The notes under the pieces: model-generated
The model's input: the letters and a program-made list of their open reading frames with translations, nothing else
Database searches by the model: none
What the model was told of the DNA's origin: nothing
Position numbers and translations under genes: made by a program
In this document: piece after piece, positions 34,340 to 45,205 of the stretch
Layout of the letters: the number at the start of each line of letters is the position of its first letter
How positions within the stretch are numbered: the stretch's first letter is position 1
Assembly: GCA_014529385.2 (NCBI GenBank)
Contig: CM043959.1
Location: 87,240,529-87,304,528, forward strand
DNA from: Adiantum capillus-veneris
Taxonomy: Eukaryota > Streptophyta > Polypodiopsida > Polypodiales > Pteridaceae
Length of the DNA: 64,000 nt
Reading direction: 5' to 3'

Positions 34340-34460
34340 TGAAGTTTACCACACAAGAAAAAATGAGTTGCACTCCCAACGAGTGGGAATTGAACTCTCA
34401 TGGGACCGAGAAAGAGAATGCATCATGACCATCCAACCATCAATCACTTTTTGTCCATTG
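34340..34460 (-). mobile_element. Possible tRNA-derived SINE remnant
   Basis: On the minus strand, a motif fitting the pol III B-box pattern GWTCRANNC (gttcaattc, plus 34385-34394 region) follows an A-box-like tggttggatggtcatgatgc by about 35 bases. This is tRNA-like spacing. Poly-A and target duplication were not identified. It could be chance. Confidence 0.3.
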
Positions 34461-35008
34461 ATCAAAGCTTTCGATCAAAAAATAAACATGTTCATCGTGG
34501 GCGTTGCACGCAGGAAGCTGGCCGCTGCATCCCTTCTTCACTTGAAACTTTGTAACCCCTCGAGACCCCTCATGTATACAAATGCGGGTAGGCCTACTAG
34601 TCAACGTCCAACTATCCCCCCCCCCCACCCACACACATGTGCACACGCCTCGTCCTCATGTCAATTGACATCTGACAACCCTTACAAAGTTTGGTGTGGA
34701 TTCCCACTATTTCATCACTTTCCAAAGATCGTAGGCACGTACTAATAGAAGTACAAACAAAAGTGTCAAAAGTTGTACACACGTCCATGGTTACATAATA
34801 GCTCAATTGGGGTGAGGTCTATTGCTGGCCATAAATTCCAAGATCAAGCCTTGCTAGAGAAATTTCTCGAGTTACATGCCCCTGAGGTGTGTCTCACAAT
34901 AACCTTGTCGTTTTGTTGCACAACATTTTTGAAAATTGACGTGCATTTTGTCTAGCCTTTCTCAAAGAGTGCCACACTTTTTTTGGAGCATCTCATAGCT
35001 CACAACTA

Positions 35009-35256
35009 TGGGATGATATGGAATTCTATCAATCAAGTTCCTTAGGGCACGAAATGAGCCACTTGCATCTGTGATCCATAGCCCCCATATTCACTGTCCT
35101 AGATTTGGGGCGGGTTTCTATCTTAAACACGTTGGGATGATATGGGATGCTATTGGTCACGTTCTTTAGGGCACGAAATGAGCCACTTGCATCTGCGGTC
35201 CATAGCCCCCATATTCATCGTCCTAAATTTGGGATTTATATCCTAAAGACACTTGT
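35009..35256. repeat. Two-copy 124-bp tandem repeat
   Basis: Two adjacent units share gggcacgaaatgagccactt and catagcccccatattca, offset by 124 bp (35046 versus 35170). They have diverged by several substitutions. No function suggested. Confidence 0.85.
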
Positions 35257-35903
35257 GATACTAACTAGGTGAGGGGCCAATGCTGTGGCAGTATACTGGA
35301 GATAGAGCGTTTTTTTCCCTCATAGGGTTTTAACATGTTTCTCCTACTTTGTCTACTTCGCAATACATTGCACTTGGCGATGGGAAAGCCCTATGTGCTG
35401 ATCGTCATCACATACAAAGATCGTGTGATCTAAAAGGTAATGTTTCACTAAGGGGCCAATGGCAAGGCAGATGCAAACCCGTAACTCACTTGTTGAGGAA
35501 TAGACACGTCAACCACTAAGGTAACATGTCTTTGGTGTAGATCATTAGCGCTCGCAACATTATACACCCGCAATTGCTCTTGTAAAGAGGGCCGCCACTA
35601 TACGAGCCCCCTTACCTTAGAACTTGATACTTCTTTTGCAACAATAGGCAACAGTTATACTTCTTTTGCAATAACACGGCTCGAGGCTCGAGCTATAGTT
35701 TGAGCAAGCTTGAGAAATCACCACCAACTACCCACACCCTTAGTCATTAGCTAGGTCCACCTAAGTTGACGATAGCGTTAGTTTCCTCGTCAAATCTGAG
35801 ATGCACCGTTAGTTTTGAAATTTCAAAGTGACGGCCATGCCTCTCGTCACTCTGACATAAACTCGCCATGTCTCTCGCTCCGGTGTTGTGTAAGCCATGC
35901 CTC

Positions 35904-36856
35904 TGTTGGACGGGAGCGACTCACACACCCATGAAGTGCATGCAAACACTACCTAGATCAACATAATGTCAATCGAGGACACAGATGACACGATAGGCAC
36001 ACGGAGGAAATCTCTTTAGCTTGTTAGGCTGAGACCATCCTACACATACAACACTCTGGAAGGCCAACTATACCACAATCAAGAACCTCACTGCTCTCAA
36101 CTACACCACCTAGCCACATACACACATACGGTAGGTAACTCACCTAATCATGCCAGATTCGTACAAAACTTAAGGAACACCATCCCCTCACTAGGATATA
36201 CCTGCCCCTAAGCTCCTACACTCAAAACCCTCACTCTAAACCCGTCTGCGAAAAATGCGTAGGATGACAGAGTTGAATTTTGAAAGTGCGCGAAACTGAA
36301 ATTTATGAGTCCCTATGCGTAGCTTATGTCGCCACGATTCTATAGACTACTAGCACGCAAAAAACAGACATCGTTTGATACACTTACGGCCACAAATAGC
36401 TCGTAGATGCGTCGGCGTGTGTGCTTCGTCTCACGTGGAATGCTTGGCGTTGTCGCATAGCTCTCCTCAAGCCTACAGCAATGGTGCAGTCGGATTTCCA
36501 ATGTGTTGAGCGAGCCGGGCGTAGCGAGAGGATGAAGCTCACGCTCACTCTCTTTCTCTCACACACAGTAGACGGCAGCGCTAAGTTTTGATTATGAAAA
36601 AGTCTTTTTACAAAATGACCTAGGTACCTTATATACTAAGGCTACCTTAGGTTTAACCAAAAATGGGGTTGAAAGGGTCAAATGGCTTTGTATTTACAAT
36701 CTGGAAGTGCCATTGCACCCCGGCTTCTGAAACTAGAATAACTACTCATTACAAATGACGTTTATAGCCATAATCCACAGCATTTCATAGCTCGCAAAAG
36801 ATAAGACTTTGGTACGAAACTTGAGTTATGTTGTGTTGTTGACCCAGCGGTCAACA
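35904..36856 (-). repeat. 3' LTR of element E
   Basis: The 953-bp LTR starts TGTTGACCGCTGGG on the minus strand and ends CGTCCAACA. It matches 51376-52436 except for a 107-bp duplication present only in the other LTR. A TATA-like stretch, agtatataagg on the minus strand, is at 36628-36638. A half-site of the E palindrome (plus strand atgcgtaggatgac) is at 36255-36268. Confidence 0.9.
36628..36638 (-). promoter_or_regulatory. TATA-like box in the E LTR
   Basis: Minus-strand AGTATATAAGG is present in both LTRs (also 52208-52218). It fits a pol II promoter near the U3/R boundary. Confidence 0.5.
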
Positions 36857-36867
36857 TTCCCCCCTTC
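36857..36867 (-). promoter_or_regulatory. Polypurine tract of element E
   Basis: Minus-strand GAAGGGGGGAA immediately precedes the 3' LTR. Confidence 0.85.
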
Positions 36868-38696
36868 CGCATTCATGTCGTCCTCGACATGACCTGATTG
36901 TCGATGGCGATGTGGTCTTTCCTGTCATTTTGGCTTCATCTGTTGCACTGCTTGTAACTTTGTCGAACCACAACAAGAACTATGATCCATTAAAGCGGAC
37001 ATCTATCATCATAACCATTCATCTTTTGAGATCCTCTCATTACTTTTATGTCTGCCCTTCTTCATTGGGGACTTCGTTGTTCCTGTGCAATCATATTGTT
37101 AGTGTTGTCTGCAGCTTTGTCATTGTAGGCCATCCTTTGACTCGCCATTGAGGAGAAGTATGCTATGATCTGAAATTGGTGCTCCAATTCATTTGTCAAT
37201 TGATTTGAGTAGCATTTCCTTATTGTTGATGTAGAAGTAATATGTACAAGAGGATGGTGATAGGTGTCTTTAGATTAGGGTCTAAAACCTGGATGACCAA
37301 AGGGAAAAAACCCGGTGGGAAAAAAATGCCTTTGGTATACGCTCTTATTGGAGTTGAGCAGTTGAACATGAAGTACATGTTCATGAAAGGTGAGTGCTTG
37401 GGTGAAACATGGAAAGAGTGCCTGATGCAAGTGCCAATTATGGGACACTCTATATGCATATGAGAAATTTGTCGCCAAAAGCATGCAATGTGAAAGAAGG
37501 AGATGATGGGTGTTTCGAGGAATAAATGTAGCACATGTGACATCAAAAGATGTCTCAATAGCTTTCACCTTTCCAAGAAGGGTTTTAAATGTAGAAGTTT
37601 CTCCACTCGTATCTCACTGTGCTTAGTACGTAGGTGTCTTTTGGACCTTCTCCTTCACTTCACCAGACTTAAGTACTTAGACTTCGACTCTTTTGCTCAC
37701 CTATACCAGCATGAGCGACACAACGTAAATATGCTCAACTCTTCCAGCTTGAGCAGTACCTAGAATAGCTAAGACGCTTAGACCACAGAGAATATTACTT
37801 GAAGCTTTGGGACTAACACTTCACTCATTTTGTGGCTTAGCTACTCGACTCTGACTTTTATGACTTGTCGGTTGCCTGTTGACACTGCTTTGTGACAAGT
37901 TCTTCGGCTGTTGTAGTGGCTGCTGAGACATACTTCGGGAAGTTTCATCGTTTTCTTGTACCTTCTTCTCTTTGTAGTGCTCAGGCCTCTCGTCAGTCTT
38001 TTCTTCATGTGGATTATGGTTTTTTTTGTCTTTTTCTTAATAATAAACAAAGAAAATCTTTTAAAAAAACTTAACAAAAGAAAAATCATTCAAATAGAAA
38101 TCTAAATGCTATGTACACTATACACATGTCCCTAGGGGCTCATATATGGATTTTGTCCCCATACTCCTGTGTAACACTACTATGAGGGCATAAACTCTAA
38201 ATTTCGTCAAAAAATTATCGCAATAAAACGCAAAAATTCAATGCATCTCACAAAACATTGCCCTCTAATAGTCATAATGTTAGGTCCGCATTCAGAATGC
38301 CTCCCCCCTACCTATTTGGAGTCATCCTTTACGACAGGGTATCGCAAAGGGTATGTGTTGTGCTTGGGCAATTAAAAGTTGTGCCTATGCAAGCCTTGTA
38401 ATGTAGCCCTATTATGCATACACAGTCAATGCATGGAAAAGATTTATGTTGTGCAAGATGTGGGTATAATCAATTTGCTTATTGGCATTTGTTGGCTAGG
38501 CTTCCTATTCTAAGCAATGTAATGGTCTTTGAAGCTCCTGTATCGTTGCTTGATTGAAGAGACTTGCTCTCTTCTAACTGTACTGCAATCGTAGGAAGAA
38601 TTGTAAGAATTCAAGCAACGATGCACTGACAACAGTTTTATTGTTCTTCTTTGGGACCCATTTCTTTGCGATTATTGGTTGTTTTGTTGTTGACAC
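36868..38696 (-). other. Untranslated 3' region of element E
   Basis: About 1.8 kb between the W-x-P-K region and the PPT with no domain recognised on either strand. Element A has ORF3 in the comparable place; I see no trace of ORF3 here. Short open stretches (for example 37220-37558) look random. Confidence 0.5.
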
Positions 38697-39560
38697 TCAT
38701 TTGGGAACCCATACTTGTCCGTGCTTCGTTTGTGTTTGAAGAGACTTCTTTGGGATCCACCTTTTTGTTGTGTGAGTCAACATTGGTCTTTGCTGCAGCC
38801 CTTGTACGCTTGGTTGGGGACAGGATTTAGGCTTTGAAAGTTGATACTGTGGAATCCAAATGAATTCCTGACTTTTTTGTGCTTGAATCAACTTCTTTGG
38901 AGCCCAAACCTGAGTTGTGAAAGCTTGCAATTTTGTGATGTTCTTACCCGTTCGTGCACGCTTTCCTTGTTTTTGTTTTGGTGTTGGATCTTGTGATTTG
39001 TCATTAGAGATCTTTGTCTTCTTGATCCATATCTGTTTTCAGCCGATCTGGCTTTTTGGGATCCAGATTTGTCGAGCTTTTTGGCTTTGGCTTGTTGTCC
39101 TGTTCTTTTGACCTGTCATGGTTGTTGTTGCTGAAGGCATTGGTGATAGTGATGGCCTGAGTTGATGATAGGGGATGTCGTAAGATTCATCACTATCGCT
39201 ACTATCCTCAGCAAGGTTGACTTCTTGTACTTTCCCTTGATTTTTTGGCTGGTAGTGGAAAATTACTGTCTGTTTTCTTGTGGGTGGTAGTTTCTTGGAG
39301 GACTTTTCTAGCCCATTGATTAGAGCATTGTTAGCTCGTTGCTCTAGTCGTATTCCTCCTAGCTGAGTCTTTGCATCCTTATTAGGATCCATGTATGAGG
39401 ATGCTTGTGGTGGTTGTGTCTTCACGGAGGACTTTGGAATCCACTTTTGATGCACTTTATTTGTGTAGCGATGACATTGATTCCCGGGTCGTTGATCTTC
39501 TTGAAGCTCGAAGTGTTCTACAGAGTCATAGAACTCGTCGTCTTCTTCATTTTTTGATTC
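38697..39560 (-). pseudogene. W-x-P-K repeat region of element E
   Basis: Minus-strand reading in at least two frames, broken by a stop near 39039. It shows six W-x-P-K-like motifs: QKWIPK, RQIWIPK, TQVWAPK, EFIWIPQ, KRWIPK and GQVWVPK, separated by 15-90 residues rich in Lys, Gln, Ser and Pro. Element A has similar motifs at 11359-11520. An acidic stretch (LAEDSSDSDESYDIPYHQL) lies between the first two. The upstream part (DDEFYDSVEHFELQEDQRPG) matches the A linker DATDEF, so this is a C-terminal extension of gag-protease in E. The role is unknown; short aromatic-basic repeats could bind RNA or a partner protein. Confidence 0.65.
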
Positions 39561-39604
39561 TCCACATTTCTTTGTTGCTCCTTATTTCGAGAGCTTGTTG
39601 ATTT

Positions 39605-40436
39605 CTAGTTCTCTTCGTTTTCTTGGATTACACTCACTCCAAAATAAGGAACGACTTCGTAGCCATTTTCATCACAAAACTTTGTTGTGGGAGCATCCTC
39701 CACGGCGCACACGTCCAGAGTAGCCAAGATGTCTTCCCATCCATAAGGCTCTAACTCTTCTTCAGGAAATGGTTCTGGGATATAGTCCATATCCTCTATA
39801 ACCCGCTCTAGGATACATTCCTCACGTTTCAAGCTACCACATTGTGAAGCTCCACACATCCACAGTTCTTTAGGCTTACCCAACCAAGCTGGAAGTTCTG
39901 ATCCTGCCTATTGTGGCGGAATCAAACTCCTCAACCGGTGTTCTCGTCACATCCCTATAGCTATGGTCCCTCAAGTTTACCTTTGTTATGGTTTCCATTT
40001 GTCTCAGGTATATATGGTCATAACCCCAATCTTGGACCATGTTCAATTGTCGCATGAATGGTCTTCCCAGAATGATGTCATAGTTGTTCTTCTTGCCAAA
40101 GTCAACAACAGCAAAAGTGTGTTCATATTCAATGCCACAAGAAGTAACAAGTACTTTTTCTAGCAGTCCAAGGGGCTTTTCCTTGTGTCCGTCTGCAAGC
40201 TGCAAGGTCATTCGTGTGGATATCAAAGCAGGTTTTCCCCATTTTTTCCAAACCTCTTTGGTTGCAATGGCCACACCAGCTCCACTGTCAAGGATTGCCA
40301 TGGTTTTTACATTATTTAATTCCACAGGAAGGGTGGTGTTTCCCTCTTCTCCCTCGTAATACTCGCCTACCTTGTTTAATGGCACTGGCCTAGTATTTAG
40401 TTGAGGCATTTCAAGCTCTTTGATGCCTTCCTCGAT
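39605..40436 (-). pseudogene. pro: Aspartic protease of element E
   Basis: Retropepsin domain with D-S-G encoded at 40281-40289 (AILDSGAGVAIATKEVWKKW) and IILGRPFMRQLNMVQDWGYD about 80 residues later. The domain is intact from 40409 to about 39915. It is preceded by an in-frame TGA (40437-40439) that separates it from gag. After a frameshift near 39905 the linker GSLKREECILERVIEDMDYI and an acidic segment follow to 39605. Strongly similar to the protease-linker of element A. Confidence 0.88.
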
Positions 40437-43400
40437 TCAAGTCATTGGGGTTTTTACACCAAATTTCTCTAGACATTTACCCACATTAGCCCACATGTTT
40501 GGTCTAATTCTGAGCAACTCGGCTAACATTATTGTACAGGTGACTGGGGTAGATAGAATATCTACTAGCCCCTTTGAATCGATGGTCTTGTTGGGAGACA
40601 GTCTCTGTGATGGGACTGCAACCACATCTGACTTGGTCTCGTACTCTCCCATGTAGGACGGTAGTGTTCTTAGCGAATGGGGTTGACTATCCATAGATTG
40701 TACAGATCCTGTGTCGCCCCAATACGATCGCACGTTTAGATTCATTTGAGATCCAGTCTCAAATTCCTCTATTGGTGGTAGAAACACTCCTCGTTCATCA
40801 CCAGTCTTGTCTACTCGTCTTCTTAGGTCATCGGCTTCATTGGCCTCTCTGACTTCTTTCCACAATTCGTCAAGACCATCTATCTCTTTACAATCCTCAG
40901 GTATAGCTTGGTGAAATCCCTCGGAAGAGTTATCCGTGGTATTCAGTACTATCCTTGGTTCTAATGCTGGGTCTTTGAGGTTTGGTATGTGCTCATGACT
41001 AGAACCTGGCTCTTTTAGTTCCTGGTTTGGTGGGATTATTTTTGTAGGCATGACATGGATCACATCCTCAGGTTTTGCAACTCGTGGTTCTAGTAAAGCT
41101 TGGGCTATTTGAATCATTTTCTGGCACATTTCAAACCATTGATTTTCTAGTTCCGCATAGGGATATGTCATCCACCTGTGTTCTTGGGTTTGGTTGTTTT
41201 TTAGCATCACATCATAGGCTTTCAAGAGGGCATCTAATGTCTCATTAACCTTCTCTGCCAACACAGATCCTCCTAAACTAGCACTTCTCGGTTTCTCATC
41301 CGTGGATGGTTCTTCTAGAGGTTTAACCATCTGTGTAAGAGAAGGTGCCTCCTTTTCCTCATGTTGTTTTATCTTCTCCTCAGCTTCGGTAAGCTTCTCA
41401 GCTAGGGATTTTGGCTCTCGTTCCCTGCGTGCTTTCATCCTAGTCTTTCTAGCTTTCCAAATATTTCGTTTGCTCTTGGTTTTCTGACTAGGTGCATCTG
41501 TCTTTGGTCCATCATCTATCTTTGGACTCATGTCACTTTTCGTGTTCTTTGTCTCTGGATTCTCATCAGCTTTCTTTTGAGCTTGTGCTCTCGTAACCAC
41601 TTGAACTGGTACGACATTTTCATTTTCTGAGCTACTAGGTAGCTGAACAATCCCTGATACATTTGTCGTGATTTTCCTGATTTGGTTTGGGTTTTTCGGA
41701 CAATCGGGGATCAAGTGAGTGATACCACACTCAAGACAATAGGCATTTACTTCAGTGATCTCCGTATGAGGACATTGTTTGACCAAGTGGTTGTCGCGAC
41801 TTTTGTGACAATCTGTCTCTAGTTGAGGAGATTCTTTTAGCATTTCCTCTTGGCTATAAGCAAGCTTTGACCTAGATAAGCCGCTATTTGCATTGAATCT
41901 CAATGTCCTTTCGTCCATTTCATACCTTCTTTCTTTCGACTGAAACCGACTGAAACCCAAGAGGTGGAGGTTGTACCGGCCTCACCACTCCATGTGTTTC
42001 TCTCACATTTTGTTGCTCCGAAGGGTAGTACTCACTTTGGTTGTTGTACCACATTGTAGCTGGTACTGGCGTTGGTTTATTTGATGCTTCCATCATTGGC
42101 ATGTATCTCATGTCTACCTGCATTCTAGCACCTGGCAGCGGAGGTTGTTGTCCTAAGACAAGCTGTGGCCTTAAAACTCCTACTGGTCCTGGCGCATTCC
42201 CCGTAATGTATCTAGGTGGAGTAGGTGCTTCTGGAACAGGTTGTACATACCTCTCCCTAGCATTTTCCATGCTATAATAGCACTCTTCCCCCGTATGGTT
42301 CGTCCATTTTCCCTCAATTTCACACCACTTCGGCTCTCCCGAATCATACCTTACAAGAGGAATCAACCTCTTGACCAAGTCGTCGAGATAAGCTTTTCTT
42401 TATCAATAGGTGCCGTTGGCTTGGCAATGGACTCACTTATCTGTGAAACACTGTGCTGAGAGGATGTGTCATCTCCTTGACTCTTTAAGTCCTTTTCTTT
42501 GTATGCCTCACAGTTATCCACTAGATAAAGAGCTTCTTTGATCAACTCGTTTAGCGTCATCCTCCTTATCATATGCAGATCCTTCTGAAGGCCCGCATGT
42601 CGCATTCCCTGGATAAAGATCAGCATCAGTCGTGCTTGCGTAGGTAATTCCGCTCTCGGAGAGAGCTTAACATATCTCTTGAGCCGTAATGATGCTTTGC
42701 GTACTAATTCATCCTCTTTTTGTTTGAATCTATGGATTTGCGAGACCGTGTTGTGAGCAATGCCTTTTGGCGAGAATTCTTCAATAAACTCCTCAAACAG
42801 CTCATCTAGGGTCTCAAAATCCCATTTTTCCACCGAGTCGAACCATGTAGCTGCATCATCTTCTAGAGTCAATCCAAATCCCACAAACTGTATCGTAAAA
42901 TCTAAAACTTCCTTTGCTATAATCACTCTTCTAAAAGCCGTTACGTGATCTCTCGGATCTTCATCTCCGGATTATTTTCTGTTTACCCATTTTTGGACTT
43001 GGGATGGTCTAACTTGTCGATTGTCTACAAGTCTAACCAGAGACTCTCCCAATCCTTCTCTCGTTATCGCTCTCGAAGGGAATCCTGGTGGCTCTCTTCT
43101 TGGAATTCCTATAGGAATTCTCGTGTTTGGTGGAGGCATTTGTGGTCCTTCATTGACCAAATATCCACCTCTTTCTAGTACAGTCTGTGGATTTGTGCTT
43201 TCTACAACTCTGTATTCTCGTCCATACTTGTCGACAACTATAGATCTCCATTGACAGTCGACTTCGTATATGTAGACATATAAGAGCTTGTAATCCGTTA
43301 TCTCTTCTAGGTATGGATCTGAGCACCTATAAAGATTGACCTCATTGTCGTCAATGTATCTATATAGTCCTTCACTCTCATGACCAATCATCCAAACTCT

Positions 43401-43517
43401 CTCAACAAGATGGGTCTTTATCAATTGCAAGTTTGGAAGATCCATTGTGGGAGGATATTCCTCTATCATCGGGATCTCCAAGCTTGTGTAAGCTGCATTT
43501 GAATCTAGGGTAGACAT
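40437..43517 (-). pseudogene. gag: gag of element E
   Basis: Starts at ATG 43517 (MSTLDSNAAYTSLEIPMIEE). The N-terminal domain (to 42975) is followed by the retrotransposon gag core, 42926-42500 (FTIQFVGFGLTLEDDAATWF; RLMLIFIQGMRHAGLQKDL). It then has a Pro-rich linker and a nucleocapsid at 41960-41690 with two Cys-His motifs. The first has lost one Cys (DCHKSRDNHLVKQC); the second is CLECGITHLIPDC with short spacing. A Lys/Glu-rich tail runs to 40437. Breaks: TAA at 42972-42974, a frameshift near 42380, and a 10-bp tandem duplication at 41938-41957 that shifts the frame. The N-terminal domain differs from that of element A, while the rest aligns. Confidence 0.85.
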
Positions 43518-43945
43518 GATTTCTGGGCTTAAGAGCTTTTGCTTGGTTCAAGTAGACTTAGTCCACTGTGTTCAAGTGCTTTGGTTAGGGAAAAGTTGAA
43601 ACTATGTCCAAAACCGCAACCGTTTCGTCACAATTCTCGCAAATTGTCGCTTTCAGACACCCCTAACTTGCGGATGAATTTTGAGGCCTCAAACGACGTT
43701 TTTTTCAAAGTTGAACTAAATGGTTGCCCTAGAGATCTGTAGAGCCGCTCTCAAGCTACATTTTGATATAAAAACTTTTCCGATCCGATACCGTTTATGA
43801 AAGTTATGGCCAAAACAATGAAATGCAGTTTAGACTGGTCAAAATGAGTCCAAATTCAATTTTAAAAGAAGATTTGGGATCTCTGTGACACTGTGAACAC
43901 TCCTGTATGGTCAAAAGTACAATTGGACCCTAAAACTGGCCTAGA

Positions 43946-44521
43946 GACATCCTACGCGTAGGATGTCTATATGCTCAGAATTTAACAAAATTTAGTCTAG
44001 TGACTCCCCTTAAGTCCAGCAACACAATGGTATGCTCAGAATTTCATTTGGACCTAAAAATGGCCTTGAGACATACTACGTGTAGGATGTCTTTTTGCTC
44101 AGAATGACTTGAAATTTTCACCCCAGCTTCTCCTTGATGTGCTGATCACAGTGGTGTGCTCATAGGTTGGTTTGGAGTCCTAAATCAAGCTGGAGACATC
44201 CTACGCGTAGGATGTCTAACTGCTCAGATTTTGTCCAAACTTGATCCCAAGATTCTCCTAGTGCTCAGCAACCCAATGGTATACTCAGAATTGAATTTGG
44301 ATGCCAATAGGTCAAGATTTAGGCTGCAAGAGCTTCTAGTGCACTCCAAGAGTAGGATGTCTGACAATTCTTGTCTTTGCTTGGTAAATAGGCCAAACAA
44401 GGTCCAAATTCACTTTTGAAAAAAGTTCTAGAATCATTGAGACACTTAGAACCTCCCTATATGGCCAAAGTAGAATTTTGACCACTTTATGACCCTGGAG
44501 ACATCCTACGCGTAGGATGTC
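43946..44521 (-). repeat. Palindrome array of element E, gag-proximal part
   Basis: A 22-bp palindrome (arm GACATCCTACG followed by its reverse complement) occurs at 43946-43967, 44195-44216 and 44500-44521 in perfect form. It also occurs at 44070-44091 with two changes, plus a half-site ending at 44361. Spacings are 124, 125, 145 and 160 bp. The intervening sequence is a diverged tandem repeat (tgctcagaatt and cttgatgtgctgatcacagt recur). It lies in the leader between PBS and gag. Confidence 0.92.
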
Positions 44522-44616
44522 TTTTTGCTATGTTTCAGCTCAAACTTGCATTGTAGCTTCCCCTTGACGTGCTAAACTCACAGCTATTTTTTTATTATTA
44601 TTTTGACACCTATAGG

Positions 44617-44843
44617 TGTTACCATATACATGTGGTAGTGATGTGTGTGAACACACTAGGACCACCGGGGCATTTTTTCCCTCTTTAGGAGGTTTTTTCC
44701 CCCGTGCATTGTATATACGCCCATCACTCTAGGGCTAACTATCTTTCCATTGCACACTAAGTAACACACTCTCTATTGTGTGCCTTGAGCTTCCTTCATC
44801 TTCTCCAAGCTGTGTGTGTTTCTCTGCAACCCTAATTCCAACA
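44617..44843 (+). repeat. 5' LTR of element F
   Basis: The 227-bp LTR runs TGTTACCATATACATG...AATTCCAACA. A TATA-like tgtatatac is at 44710-44718, about 95 bp into the LTR. It contains pyrimidine- and T/C-rich tracts downstream of the TATA. Confidence 0.97.
44710..44718 (+). promoter_or_regulatory. TATA-like box in the F LTR
   Basis: TGTATATAC is identical in the 3' LTR (about 49651-49659). It is likely the core promoter of the element. Confidence 0.55.
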
Positions 44844-44845
44844 AT

Positions 44846-44857
44846 TGGTATCACAGC
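44846..44857 (+). promoter_or_regulatory. Primer-binding site of element F
   Basis: TGGTATCACAGC, two bases after the LTR, differs at one base from the initiator tRNA-Met complement TGGTATCAGAGC used by most plant copia elements. Confidence 0.85.
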
Positions 44858-45205
44858 AGGTCACGTCCTCCCGGGCTTAGTCGCCAGCTACTCCAGCACA
44901 CGCCTGCTCACTTTCTCCGATTTCAGTGAGCTTTGGCGAGCGTTCGCAGGTCGACAAATATTTTGGGAGAGCTCGAAGAGATTGGTCTACTCAAAATTTT
45001 GATTTGGGCTCATTTCGGCCTCCGTTTCCACTACGGGCAGTACTGCACAGGCTATTTCGTCATTTTGTGCAGATTTTCTGTCAGTGCCGTTTTCTGCATA
45101 ACAGGTGCCTTATAGTCTTCTACGGTTTGTGCTATATAGCACAAGTTGTTCCCGCTCCATTTCTCCTATTTTCGGGCAGTTTTCACATCAGGTGCAGCAT
45201 TTACC

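Larger units (their letters stand above)
32834..35903. other. Unassigned intergenic sequence
   Basis: No coding region recognised. Two segments, about 33660-33770 and 34020-34170, resemble each other (gatcatccattgcccc / ctgccccaatagcacctag contexts, both followed by taggtatgtg). This suggests an old duplicated repeat. A poly-C tract lies at 34616-34626. A 124-bp tandem repeat at 35009-35256 and a possible SINE at 34340-34460 are listed separately. The last 80 bases belong to the tandem-repeat target of element E. Confidence 0.5.

Noticed and set aside
34043..34955. ORFs of 60-125 codons as host genes
   Set aside because: No recognisable domain, no exon-like conservation, and low-complexity His/Pro content around a poly-C tract.
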